Origin: Amycolatopsis sp. NBC_01480
GTDB lineage: Bacteria; Actinomycetota; Actinomycetes; Mycobacteriales; Pseudonocardiaceae
Reading direction: 5' to 3'
Length of the DNA stretch: 64,000 nt
NCBI RefSeq assembly: GCF_036227205.1
Contig: NZ_CP109442.1
Coordinates: forward strand, 8,680,001 to 8,744,000
Shown: positions 45,105 to 64,000 of the stretch, piece by piece
Layout: each line of letters starts with the position of its first letter
Position numbering within the stretch: position 1 is the first letter of the stretch
Made by a program: the position numbers and the translations under genes
Notes under the pieces: model-generated
What the model saw: the letters and a program-made list of their open reading frames with translations, nothing else
Databases searched by the model: none
What the model was told of the DNA's origin: nothing

Positions 45105-48100
45105 TCAGCGGGCCGCGACCAGCGAGCCCAGCCAGTCCTCCATCACCGCGGCCGTGGTCGCCGAATCCTCCATCGCGAGCGAGAAGTGGTCGGCCTCAAT
45201 GGTCACCACCTTGTCCGCAGGCACCGGGTTGTCCTCGGGCCTGGCGGCCTCCGCGCCAGCCAGCGGCACCGTGCACCGGACGAGCAGGCTCGGCGCCGTG
45301 GAAGGCTGGAGTTCCAGGCCGGCCATCATGCTGAACCAGTGGCTCATCGCCGAGAGCCGGGCGCTGGTGAGGGTCACCGAGGTCGATTCCAGGCCGGACA
45401 GGTAGTTGCGGGAGATCTCACCGAAGTCGACCACCTCGTCGGCGCCGTGGCGCAGGCTGAGGGTGTCGAGCATGACCACCGCGTCGGGCCGGATGCCCCA
45501 GGTGTTCTCGAGGACTCCGGCGACGGAGCGGGCGAGCGCGCCGGCCGAGGAGTGACCGACGAGCACAAAAGGCTTGCCCTCACTGGCATTCAGCGCGCAT
45601 TCGGCGATCACCCTCGACGCCGCGGCGGGGGTGGCCGGCAGGCTCTCACCCGCGGCGAACCCGATCAGCGGGAGCGCCGCCAGCCGCCGCTTGCCGCGGA
45701 ACTGGGCGGCGATGCGGGCGTACTGGTGGACGCCGCCGGTCACCACCGGGGAGCTGATGCAGATCAGCATCGGCTGCTCGGCGCCTTCGGACAGCGTGAT
45801 CGGGAGCGGCAGCTCGTCCAGTTCGGCGGGGCTGTCGAAGATCGGGCGGAGGGCGGCGACGGCCTTCAGCAGTCCCATGCTCTCCTGGACCCGGCCTTCG
45901 TCGAGCGCGCCGAAGAACAGCTTCGCCACGGTGTCGTCGTCGCCGGACTGCGCTACGGGCTTACCTACCGCAGCAGGCGCGGCCTCGAGAGTGCCCGCAA
46001 TCTCTCCACACAGCCATTTCGCCAGCTGCGCCGGAGTCTTGCTGTCGAAGACCACAGTGGACGGCAGCCGCAGCCCGACCGTCTCGGCGAGCTTGTTCCG
46101 CAGTTCCACCGCGATCAGCGAGTCGAAGCCGGATTCGAGAAACGCCCGCTCGGGGTCGAGCTGGGCCGAGTCGCGGAACCCAAGCAGCACGCTGGCGTAG
46201 TCCACCACCAGCGCCCGGACCACGTCCTCCTGCTCGGCCGCGCTCAGCCCGCGAAGGCGGTCCTGCAGCGTCGCCGTCGAGACGGCCGTGTCGCCGGCGG
46301 CGGCCTTCCGGCGGCTCGTCTGGACCAGGCCACGCAGGAGCGCGGGCACCTCGCCGCGTTGGCCGAGCCCGGAAGCGTCGACCCGCAACGGCACGATGAG
46401 CGGCACGTCGGACCCCATCGCGGCGTCGAACATCGCCATGCCCTGCCGGGTGCCGATCACCGGCAGCCCGGCCGAGGAGATCCGCTTGACGTCGTTGCCG
46501 GTGAGCGCGCCGGTCATCTCGCTCGCCTGCTCCCACAGCCCCCACGCGAGCGACGTCGCCGGCAGCCCGGCGGCCCGTCGGTGCTGAGCCAGCGCGTCGA
46601 GGAAGACGTTCGCCGCGGCGTAGTTGGCCTGGCCGGGGGCGCCGGTCACGCCGGAAACCGAGGAGAACAGGACAAACACGGCCAGCGGCATCCCCGCGGT
46701 CAGCTCGTGCAGGTGCCAGGCGGCGTCGGCCTTGGGCCGCAGGACAGCGTCAAGTCGTTCCGGCGTCAGGGAAGCGACGACGCCGTCATCGAGCACACCG
46801 GCCGTGTGCACCACAGCCGTCAGCGGATGCGCCGAGGAGACCGACGCGAGCAGTTCCGCGACCGCCTCCCGGTCCGCGGTGTCGCAGGCAGCGATGGTGA
46901 CGTCGGCCCCGTGCGCGAGGAGTTCTGCTTGCAGCTCAAGGGCTCCCGGCGCGTCCGGGCCACGGCGCGACGCCAGCAGCAGATGCCGAGCACCCCGCTC
47001 GGCGACGAGGTGCCGGGCGAGCTGGCCGCCCAGAACCCCGGTGCCGCCGGTGATCAGCACGGTGCCGTCGGGGCGCCACGCGGGTGGAATCGTCAGGACG
47101 ATCTTGCCGACGTGCTTGGCCAGGCTCATCCGGCGGAACGCGTCCGGCGCCCGCCGCACGTCCCAGGCGGTCACCGGCAGCGGCCGGAGGGCACCGTCGG
47201 CGAACAGCCGCAGCAGCTCGCCCAGCATCTCCTGGATCCGGTCCGCCGGGACGGTGCCGAGGTCGAACGCCCGGTAGTCCACCCCCTCGACGTCGTCGCG
47301 GATGTCCGTCTTGCCCATCTCGAGGAACCGGCCGCCGGGCGCGAGCACCCGCAACGACGCGTCGACGAACTCACCCGCGAGAGCGTTGAGCACGACGTCG
47401 ACCCCGCGTCCTCCCGTCGCGGCCAGGAAACGCTGCTCGAACTCGGTCGTACGCGAAGACGCGATGTGGTCCTCGGGGACCCCGAGTGCGCGCAGTTCGC
47501 CCCATTTGGCCTCACTGGCCGTGGCGAACACCTCCGCGCCGCAGTGCTGGGCCAGCTGGATCGCCGCCATGCCAACACCACCGGCACCGGCATGGACCAG
47601 GACAGTCTCGCCGCTGCGCAGCCTGGCCAGGTCGATGAACGCGTGGTACGCCGTCAGGAACACCAGCGCCACCGACGCGGCCTGCTCGTCCGACCAGCCG
47701 TCGGGCACCAACCCGAGGTAACGCTCGTCGGCTACAGCAACCGGCCCGAACCCGCCGTCCATCATGCCCAGCACCCGGTCGCCGGGTTTGAATGCCGTCA
47801 CCTCGGGCCCGACCTCGGCCACCACCCCGGCGGCCTCGGCGCCCAGCAGGCCGTCGCGGCCCGGGTACATGCCGAGTGCCTTCAGCACATCACGGAAGTT
47901 GACGCCCGCGGCCGCCACCCGGATCCGGACGTGGCGCCCGGACAGCGGCTCCGCGACCTCCGGGGCGGGCAGCAGGGCCAGGTTGTCCAGGCTGCCCCGG
48001 CTGCTGGTGCCGAGCCGCCACGGCGCGTCGCCGGCGGGCGGCAGCAGGCTGTCTCCGGGCACCAGCCGGGCGAGCCGTCCGGCACGGAACTTTCCTTGCC

Positions 48101-51100
48101 GTACCAGCACTTGCGACTCACCGTCGGCGAACAGCCCGGCCAGCGCGGGCAGCGCTTCGACGGACTCCTCGGCCTCGTCGAGGTCGGCCAGCAGGAACCG
48201 TCCAGGGTTCTCGGTCTGCGCCGACCGGATGAGCCCCCAGACCGCCGCCGCGGCGAGATCGCTGACGTCCTCGCCATCGTCGGCCATAGCTCCCCGGGTC
48301 ACCACCAGCAGACGGGAGTCGGCGAACCGGTCGTCGGCGAGGAAGCCCTGGATCTGCCCGAGCACCCGCGCGGTCAAGGCGTGAGCCGCGGCCGGGCCGT
48401 CGCCCTCAGCAGCGGCCGAGAGCAGGAAAACGTCCGGCACCGGAGCGTCGGCGGGAGAATCCGCGAAGCCCGCGATGGTATGCCCCGCGAGGCTTGCCGC
48501 CGGGGCGAAACCGAACGCGTCGCCGCCGAGGATCGTCCAGCGGGTGGCGGACGGCGCGGGGACCGGGAGGTCGATCCACTCCATCCGGAACAGCGACTGC
48601 TGCTCACCCCGCGCGCCGGCCGCAAGTCCCGCCGACACCGAGCGCAGGACCAGGGAATCCGCGGACAGCACCGGCGCGCCTTCGACGTCCACCGCGGCCA
48701 GCGAAACCGCGTCCGTTCCAGCGCCGGTCAAGCGCACGCGCAGCGTCGAGGCGCCACCGGCGTGCAGCGAAACCCCGCTCCACGCAAAGGGAAGCAGGTT
48801 CTTGCCGCCGCCGTCGGGATCAACGAACGACACCGCGTGCAGGGCCGCGTCCAGGAGCGCGGGATGCATGCCGAACAGTTCGGCGTCGTCGGCCGGCGAG
48901 GGCAGGCCGACCTCGGCGTAGACCGCGTTCTCGTCCCGCCAGGCCGCGCGCAGGCCCTGGAACACCGGGCCGAAGGTGAGCCGGTCGTAGAAGCCTTCGA
49001 GGTCGATCGGCTCGGTGTCCGCCGGAGGCCAGACACTCACGTCGAATCCGGCGTCGCGCTCGCCCGACGCCAGCACGCCGGTGGCATGACAGGTCCACTC
49101 CTGCTCCGGCGGCGCGTCGGCCGGGCGGGCGAAGATCTGCAGGTCCCGGCAGTCGTTGTCGTCGGACGCGCCCACGCGCACCTGGACGGCCACCGCCTCC
49201 TCGGCCGGCAGCAGCAACGGGACCGAAAGCGTCAGCTCGTCCACGCGGTCGCAGCCGGCCTGGTCGCCCGCGCGGATGGCGAGTTCCAGAAACCCGGTGC
49301 CGGGGAAGAGCACCACGCCGCCGACCGAGTGATCGGCCAGCCACGGGTGGGTCGCGAGTGACAGCCGCCCGGTCAGCAGCAGGCCGTCCGATCCGGCCAG
49401 CGACACCGCCGCGCCGAGCAGCGGGTGTTCGGCGGACAGCAGCCCGAGCCCGGACGCGTCGGCGCGCGGCGGCGCGGACCGCGGCCAGTACCGCTCGTGC
49501 TGGAAGGCGTAGGTCGGCAGGTCGGCCCGGCGCGCGCCGGTCCCGGCGAACACCGACGCCCAGCCGACGTCGACGCCCCGAACGAACACCTCCGCCAGGG
49601 AGGTCAGGAACCGCCGCAGGTCACCGTCATCGCGGCGCAGCGTCCCGGCGACCACCGCCGGCCCGCCGACCTCGTCGATCGTCTCGTGGACGCTGCCGGT
49701 GAGCACCGGATGGGAACTCACCTCGACAAACGCCCGGTGCCCCTGGTCCAGCAGCGCGCGGAGGGCGGGCTCGAAGCCGACCGTCTGACGCAGGTTGCGG
49801 TACCAGTAGCCGGCATCGAGCGCAGTGGTGTCCAGCCAATCGCCGGTCACGGTGGAGAAGAACGGGACGTCGGACTCCCGCGGCGCGAGGCCCGCGAGTT
49901 CGCTGAGCAGCTCGTCTTCGAGTTCCTCGACCTGGGCCGAGTGGGACGCGTAGTCCACCGCGATCCGCCGCGCGCGCACCTCGTCGGCCTTCAGTTCCGC
50001 CAGCAGCTCGTCGAGCGCCGCGGGCTCACCGGACACGACCACGGACTTCGGCCCGTTCACCGCCGCGACCGAGATGGCGCGCTCGCCCAGCCGCGCCTCG
50101 ACCTCGGCCAGCGGCAACGCGACGGACATCATGCCACCACGACCGGTCAGAGTGCGGCTGATCGCCTTGCTGCGCAACGCAACCACGCGGGCACCGTCGG
50201 CAATGGACAGTGCGCCCGAGGCGACGGCCGCGGCGATCTCACCCTGCGAGTGGCCCACCACGGCATCCGGAATCACGCCGTGGTGACGCCACAGCGCCGC
50301 CAGCGCGACCATGACCGCCCACGACGCGGGCTGGACCACGTCGACCCGCTCCAGTGACGGCGCGCCTTCGGCCCCGCGGAGCACGTCGAGCAGCGACCAG
50401 TCGACGTGCGGGGCGAGCGCGGCGGCGCACTCGGAGAGGGCGTCGGCGAACTCGGGTGACTGCTCGGCCAGGCGGGCGCCCATGCCGGCCCACTGCGAAC
50501 CCTGGCCGGGGAAGACGAAAACCGTGCGGCCGTCGACGTCGGCGAGGCCGGTGACCGCGGCCGGTTCCTCACCGGTCAGCTCGGTCAGCCCGGCCATCAG
50601 CTCATCACGGGACTCCCCCAGCACCACCGCGCGCCGGTCGAAGGCCGACCGCGTGGAGACGAGCGAGAGACCGACGTCGGCGACCGGAAGACCGTCCACA
50701 GCGGACAGCAGCCGGGTGGCTTGAGCACGCAGGGCCGGGACGCTCTTGCCGGAGATGACCCACGGGATCACCCCGGTGGCGACCGGCTCGCTCTGCTCGG
50801 TCTTCGAATGTGGCGCTTGCTCCAGGATCACGTGCGCGTTGGTCCCGCTGATGCCGAACGACGACACCCCCGCGCGGCGCGGACGGCCGACCTCGGGCCA
50901 CTCCGTCGGCTCGGTCAGCAGCGACACGGCCCCGGCGGACCAGTCGACGTGCGTGGACGGCTCGCTCACGTGCAGCGTTTCGGGCAGCACCCCGTGCCGC
51001 ATGGCCATCGCCATCTTGATCACCCCGGCGACCCCGGCCGCGGCCTGGGTGTGCCCGAGGTTCGACTTGATCCCGCCCAGCCACAACGGGATCTCCCGGT

Positions 51101-52178
51101 CCTGGCCGTAGGTCGCCAGCACCGCCTGCGCCTCGATCGGATCGCCCAGCACCGTGCCGGTCCCGTGCGCCTCCACCGCGTCGACGTCCGAAGTGGACAG
51201 TCCGGCGCCGGCCAGTGCCTGGCGGATCACCCGTTGCTGGGAGGGGCCGTTCGGCGCGGTCAGCCCGTTCGACGCGCCGTCCTGGTTGACCGCGGAGCCG
51301 CGGACCACCGCGAGGATCGGGTGACCGTTGCGTTCGGCGTCGGACAGCTTCTCCACCAGCAGCATCCCGATGCCCTCGGACCAGCCGGTGCCGTCGGCGT
51401 CGTCGGAGAACGCCTTGCAGCGGCCGTCCGGGGCCAGCCCGCCCTGCCGGGTGAAACCGGCGAAGCCGAGCGAGGTCGACATCACCGTCACGCCGCCGGC
51501 CAGGGCCAGCGTGCACTCCCCGGCGCGCAGGGCCTGCGCGGCCAGGTGCAGGGCGACCAGCGAAGACGAGCACGCCGTGTCGATCGTGACGGCCGGGCCC
51601 TCGAAGCCGAACGTGTAAGAGATGCGGCCGGAGACCACGCTCGCCGCGAGACCGGTGCCGGCGTGGCCCTCGACGTCCTCGCCCGAGGCCAGCACGAGGT
51701 TCGCGTAGTCCTGGCCGTTGGTGCCGACGAACACCCCGGTCCGGCTGCCGCGCACGGCCGACGGGTCGATCCCGGCGCGTTCGACCGCCTCCCACGAAGT
51801 CTCCAGCAGCAGCCGCTGCTGCGGGTCCATGGCCAGCGCCTCGCGCGGCGAGATCCCGAAGAACCCGGCGTCGAAACCGGTGATGTCGTCGAGGAAGCCG
51901 CCCTCGGTGGTCGCGCTGCGGCCGCGGCCGTCGCCGGCCAGCACGTCGAGGTCCCAGCCGCGATCGGCCGGGAATTCGGCGATGGCGTCCGAAGAGGACG
52001 CGACGAGGTCCCACAGGTCCTCGGGCGAGCCGACGCCGCCGGGGAACCGGCAGGCCATGCCGACGATCGCGACGGCCTCCTGGCGGCCCGACTCGGCCTC
52101 CTCCAGGCGCTGGCGGGTCTGGTGCAGATCAGCCGTGACCCACTTCAGGTATTCGACGAGTTTCTGGTCGTCCGGCAT
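45105..52178 (-). CDS. Type I PKS (PKS-C): terminal module KS-AT-DH-ER-KR-ACP with thioesterase
   Basis: 2357 residues. ATG 52178 is chosen because AGGAAAGG lies upstream and the protein then starts directly with the docking helix ([13 protein letters not shown]); an in-frame GTG at 52208 is the alternative. Domains: KS Cys203 (TACSSS); AT Ser644 (GHSQGE, YASH: methylmalonyl); DH His950 ([10 protein letters not shown], intact) with LLDAALH; ER with [11 protein letters not shown] near 1530; KR with LDD (B-type) and Tyr1853; ACP Ser2020; thioesterase with Ser2210 (GHSSAG), Asp2238 (MLDTL) and His2331 (ADHFSL), the spacing of macrolide-forming thioesterases. The last unit should be a saturated 2-methyl acyl group, released by cyclisation onto a hydroxyl (or amine) or by hydrolysis. 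It follows PKS-B by 40 bases and is the end of the assembly line. Confidence 0.96.
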   Translation of the reverse strand: MPDDQKLVEYLKWVTADLHQTRQRLEEAESGRQEAVAIVGMACRFPGGVGSPEDLWDLVASSSDAIAEFPADRGWDLDVLAGDGRGRSATTEGGFLDDITGFDAGFFGISPREALAMDPQQRLLLETSWEAVERAGIDPSAVRGSRTGVFVGTNGQDYANLVLASGEDVEGHAGTGLAASVVSGRISYTFGFEGPAVTIDTACSSSLVALHLAAQALRAGECTLALAGGVTVMSTSLGFAGFTRQGGLAPDGRCKAFSDDADGTGWSEGIGMLLVEKLSDAERNGHPILAVVRGSAVNQDGASNGLTAPNGPSQQRVIRQALAGAGLSTSDVDAVEAHGTGTVLGDPIEAQAVLATYGQDREIPLWLGGIKSNLGHTQAAAGVAGVIKMAMAMRHGVLPETLHVSEPSTHVDWSAGAVSLLTEPTEWPEVGRPRRAGVSSFGISGTNAHVILEQAPHSKTEQSEPVATGVIPWVISGKSVPALRAQATRLLSAVDGLPVADVGLSLVSTRSAFDRRAVVLGESRDELMAGLTELTGEEPAAVTGLADVDGRTVFVFPGQGSQWAGMGARLAEQSPEFADALSECAAALAPHVDWSLLDVLRGAEGAPSLERVDVVQPASWAVMVALAALWRHHGVIPDAVVGHSQGEIAAAVASGALSIADGARVVALRSKAISRTLTGRGGMMSVALPLAEVEARLGERAISVAAVNGPKSVVVSGEPAALDELLAELKADEVRARRIAVDYASHSAQVEELEDELLSELAGLAPRESDVPFFSTVTGDWLDTTALDAGYWYRNLRQTVGFEPALRALLDQGHRAFVEVSSHPVLTGSVHETIDEVGGPAVVAGTLRRDDGDLRRFLTSLAEVFVRGVDVGWASVFAGTGARRADLPTYAFQHERYWPRSAPPRADASGLGLLSAEHPLLGAAVSLAGSDGLLLTGRLSLATHPWLADHSVGGVVLFPGTGFLELAIRAGDQAGCDRVDELTLSVPLLLPAEEAVAVQVRVGASDDNDCRDLQIFARPADAPPEQEWTCHATGVLASGERDAGFDVSVWPPADTEPIDLEGFYDRLTFGPVFQGLRAAWRDENAVYAEVGLPSPADDAELFGMHPALLDAALHAVSFVDPDGGGKNLLPFAWSGVSLHAGGASTLRVRLTGAGTDAVSLAAVDVEGAPVLSADSLVLRSVSAGLAAGARGEQQSLFRMEWIDLPVPAPSATRWTILGGDAFGFAPAASLAGHTIAGFADSPADAPVPDVFLLSAAAEGDGPAAAHALTARVLGQIQGFLADDRFADSRLLVVTRGAMADDGEDVSDLAAAAVWGLIRSAQTENPGRFLLADLDEAEESVEALPALAGLFADGESQVLVRQGKFRAGRLARLVPGDSLLPPAGDAPWRLGTSSRGSLDNLALLPAPEVAEPLSGRHVRIRVAAAGVNFRDVLKALGMYPGRDGLLGAEAAGVVAEVGPEVTAFKPGDRVLGMMDGGFGPVAVADERYLGLVPDGWSDEQAASVALVFLTAYHAFIDLARLRSGETVLVHAGAGGVGMAAIQLAQHCGAEVFATASEAKWGELRALGVPEDHIASSRTTEFEQRFLAATGGRGVDVVLNALAGEFVDASLRVLAPGGRFLEMGKTDIRDDVEGVDYRAFDLGTVPADRIQEMLGELLRLFADGALRPLPVTAWDVRRAPDAFRRMSLAKHVGKIVLTIPPAWRPDGTVLITGGTGVLGGQLARHLVAERGARHLLLASRRGPDAPGALELQAELLAHGADVTIAACDTADREAVAELLASVSSAHPLTAVVHTAGVLDDGVVASLTPERLDAVLRPKADAAWHLHELTAGMPLAVFVLFSSVSGVTGAPGQANYAAANVFLDALAQHRRAAGLPATSLAWGLWEQASEMTGALTGNDVKRISSAGLPVIGTRQGMAMFDAAMGSDVPLIVPLRVDASGLGQRGEVPALLRGLVQTSRRKAAAGDTAVSTATLQDRLRGLSAAEQEDVVRALVVDYASVLLGFRDSAQLDPERAFLESGFDSLIAVELRNKLAETVGLRLPSTVVFDSKTPAQLAKWLCGEIAGTLEAAPAAVGKPVAQSGDDDTVAKLFFGALDEGRVQESMGLLKAVAALRPIFDSPAELDELPLPITLSEGAEQPMLICISSPVVTGGVHQYARIAAQFRGKRRLAALPLIGFAAGESLPATPAAASRVIAECALNASEGKPFVLVGHSSAGALARSVAGVLENTWGIRPDAVVMLDTLSLRHGADEVVDFGEISRNYLSGLESTSVTLTSARLSAMSHWFSMMAGLELQPSTAPSLLVRCTVPLAGAEAARPEDNPVPADKVVTIEADHFSLAMEDSATTAAVMEDWLGSLVAAR

Positions 52179-52218
52179 CGTGAGTGAACCTTTCCTGTCC
52201 GTGGCCACGGGTCAGCCG

Positions 52219-62109
<9,891 letters not shown>

Positions 62110-62120
62110 CATCAACTCCG

Positions 62121-64000
62121 TCAGTCGTTCGACCGGTCGGACTGGCCGTCGAGTGCCGCCTGGACCAGGTCGTCGATCTCCATCGCGTCGATGGACGGCC
62201 CGGCATCCTCTGCCGATCCGAGCGGGACTCGGAGGTCGTCGTCTTCGTCGGCGTCGTCCGGGACCGCCTCGCCCGGCAGCATTCCGGCCAGGATGTGCTC
62301 GGCGAGCGCGGCCGGGGTCGGATGGTCGAACACCAGGGTGGAGGTCAGGCTCAGCCCGGTCGCGGCGTTGAGCTGGTTGCGCAGCTCCACCGCGCCCAGT
62401 GAGTCGAAACCGAGGTCCCGGAACGCCTTCTCCGCGCCGACCTGCTCGACGTCGGGGTAACCCAGCACTTCCGCCGCACGCGCCCGGACCAGGTCGAGCA
62501 CGGTCTCGAAACGCTGTCCGGCGGCCAGGTCCGCGAGTTTGGCCCGCAACCCGAGCCCGGCGTCCGGCGCGGCCGCGGCGACCAGCTCGTCGTAGCCGGG
62601 CATCTCCCGCAGCAACGCGCTCGGCCGGGCGGTGGCGCTGAACCGGCCCGCGTCGACCGCGGCGACCAGCACCGTCGGCTCGTCTTCGGTGACGACCTGT
62701 CGGAGCGCTGCGAAGGCCAATTCCGGGTCCATCGCACCGATTCCGGTGCGGCGGGCCGCTTCCTCGGCGTGGGCGTTCGAGGCCATGCCCTCGCCGCCCC
62801 AGGCACCCCAGGCGATCGAGGTCGCCGCCAGGCCGAGCGAGTGCCGGCGCTCGGCGATCGCGTCGAGCACCGTGTTCGCCGCGGCGTAGTTGGCCTGGCC
62901 GGGATTGCCGACCGCGCCCGACGCCGAGGAGAACAGGGCGAACACCTTCAGGTCCAGGTCCCGGGTCAGCTCGTCGAGCAGGAACGCCGAGCCCACCTTC
63001 GACCGGAACACCGCGTCGAACCGGTCCGGGGTGAGGCCGTCGAGCACACCGTCGTCAAGCACACCGGCCGCGTGGACGACGCCGGTCAGCGGGTACTCCG
63101 CCGGGACGCTGTCGAGCACGGCCTCCAGGCTGGCGCGGTCCGCGACGTCGCAGGCCGAGATCGTGACCCGCACTCCGGTGGCGGCGAGTTCGTCACGCAG
63201 TTCCGCCGCGCCCGGAGCGTCGAGACCACCGCGGCTGGCGAGCAGCAGGTGCTCGGCGCCGTCACGGGCGAGCCGGCGGGCGAGCTGCCGGCCCAACGCG
63301 CCGGTGCCTCCGGTGATCAGGACCGTCCCGCTGGGCTCCCAGATCGGTGCGGAACCGTGCGCGGCAGCCTTCCTCAGCCGTCGGCCGAACAGGCCCGAAC
63401 TTCGGACGGCGACCTCGTCCTCGCCGTCGAGCCCGGCGAGGACCGCGGCCAATCCCTCCGCCGCGTGAGCGTCGGCGACCTCGGGCAGGTCGACGAGACC
63501 GCCCCAGCGCTCCGGGTATTCGAGCGCGGCCACGTGGCCGAGACCCCAGACCCCGGCCTGGTCCGGGCGGACCGGTCCTTCGCCGAGGCCCACGGAGATC
63601 GCGCCCCGCGTGACACACCACAGTGGAGCGGTGATCCCCGCGTCGCCCAGTGCTTGCAGCGCCTTCGTAGTCGAGACGACCCCGGCAGGCACGCCCGAGG
63701 CGAAGTCCGACAAGGCGAGCAGCGACACAACACCGGCGAAGTCCGTACCCGCCACCGCGCTCAGCGATCCGGCCAGCGCTTCCCGGTCTTGATCAGCCGG
63801 GACGTCGACGCGGACCACGCCGGCGCCCAGCGCGTCGATCGCGGCCGGGACCCATTCGTCGTCACTCTCGGGGACGAGCGCAAGCCACGTTCCAGTGAGG
63901 CCGCCGGTGGGCACGGCGCTGAGCGGAGTCCAGCCGATGCGGTGCCGCCAGCCGTCTACTGTGGACGCCTCCGAGCGCTGCCGGCGCCAGTCCATCAGCG
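62121..64000 (-). CDS. Type I PKS (PKS-A), 3' part only: post-AT linker, KR and ACP
   Basis: The 5' end lies beyond the right edge; about 626 codons remain. The first residues ([15 protein letters not shown]) are the linker that follows an AT in modules with KR only, so the module is probably KS-AT-KR-ACP without DH or ER. The KR has TGGTGALG, an LDD motif (B-type, D-hydroxyl) and a catalytic NYAAANT near 62880. The ACP has [10 protein letters not shown] near 62400. The C-terminal tail ([15 protein letters not shown]) is a docking end of the same type as that of PKS2 and precedes PKS-B by only 11 bases. The AT specificity is not visible. Confidence 0.94.
   Translation of the reverse strand, partial: LMDWRRQRSEASTVDGWRHRIGWTPLSAVPTGGLTGTWLALVPESDDEWVPAAIDALGAGVVRVDVPADQDREALAGSLSAVAGTDFAGVVSLLALSDFASGVPAGVVSTTKALQALGDAGITAPLWCVTRGAISVGLGEGPVRPDQAGVWGLGHVAALEYPERWGGLVDLPEVADAHAAEGLAAVLAGLDGEDEVAVRSSGLFGRRLRKAAAHGSAPIWEPSGTVLITGGTGALGRQLARRLARDGAEHLLLASRGGLDAPGAAELRDELAATGVRVTISACDVADRASLEAVLDSVPAEYPLTGVVHAAGVLDDGVLDGLTPDRFDAVFRSKVGSAFLLDELTRDLDLKVFALFSSASGAVGNPGQANYAAANTVLDAIAERRHSLGLAATSIAWGAWGGEGMASNAHAEEAARRTGIGAMDPELAFAALRQVVTEDEPTVLVAAVDAGRFSATARPSALLREMPGYDELVAAAAPDAGLGLRAKLADLAAGQRFETVLDLVRARAAEVLGYPDVEQVGAEKAFRDLGFDSLGAVELRNQLNAATGLSLTSTLVFDHPTPAALAEHILAGMLPGEAVPDDADEDDDLRVPLGSAEDAGPSIDAMEIDDLVQAALDGQSDRSND

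Noticed and set aside
52179..52218. Possible discrete small gene between PKS-B and PKS-C
   Set aside because: Only 40 bases, containing the ribosome site for PKS-C.

Overview
The window is part of a large modular type I polyketide synthase (PKS) gene cluster from a high-GC actinomycete. GTG starts, strong third-position GC, the PKS linker style and the DUF222-HNH gene suggest the Pseudonocardiaceae (Amycolatopsis-like), but no rRNA, tRNA or housekeeping gene is present to prove it. About 85% of the DNA codes for PKS, all on the minus strand and running off both edges.

Layout, left to right. Positions 1-32393 hold the start of the assembly line, read right to left: PKS1 (16173-32393; loading ACP plus three modules), PKS2 (5231-16108; two modules) and PKS3 (1-5214; one module, cut in its ACP by the left edge). 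Positions 32647-36655 hold a starter-unit cassette: a flavin amine oxidase/monooxygenase on the plus strand, and on the minus strand a stand-alone acyltransferase overlapping an AMP-forming acyl ligase. Positions 36.8-39.8 kb are a graveyard of mobile-element remnants (IS5-like, IS110) around a frameshifted DUF222-HNH gene. Positions 39977-43666 hold a plus-strand operon of glycosyltransferase, sugar aminotransferase and cytochrome P450, which looks like the mycosamine-attachment and P450 set of polyene macrolide clusters. An IS481-type element (43765-45073) sits inside an inverted repeat between the P450 and the TE-ending PKS. Positions 45105-64000 hold the end of an assembly line: PKS-A (3' end only), PKS-B (two modules) and PKS-C (one fully reducing module plus thioesterase).

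How the parts fit (inference). The oxidase and ligase would make and activate an amino-acid-derived acid, for example 4-guanidinobutyrate from arginine as in marginolactones. The acyltransferase, which lacks the arginine that binds malonyl-type carboxylates, would load it on the N-terminal ACP of PKS1. Chain growth then passes PKS1 to PKS2 to PKS3, through modules outside the window, to PKS-A, PKS-B and PKS-C, where the thioesterase releases and probably cyclises the chain. Docking-end sequences support 1-2-3 and A-B-C. The glycosyltransferase and aminotransferase would add an amino sugar and the P450 would oxidise the aglycone. In the ten modules seen, at least partly, AT motifs predict malonyl for M1-M4, B1 and B2, and methylmalonyl for M5, M6 and C; the AT of the PKS-A module lies outside the window. 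Regulators, transporters, sugar-nucleotide genes and a ferredoxin are not in this window.
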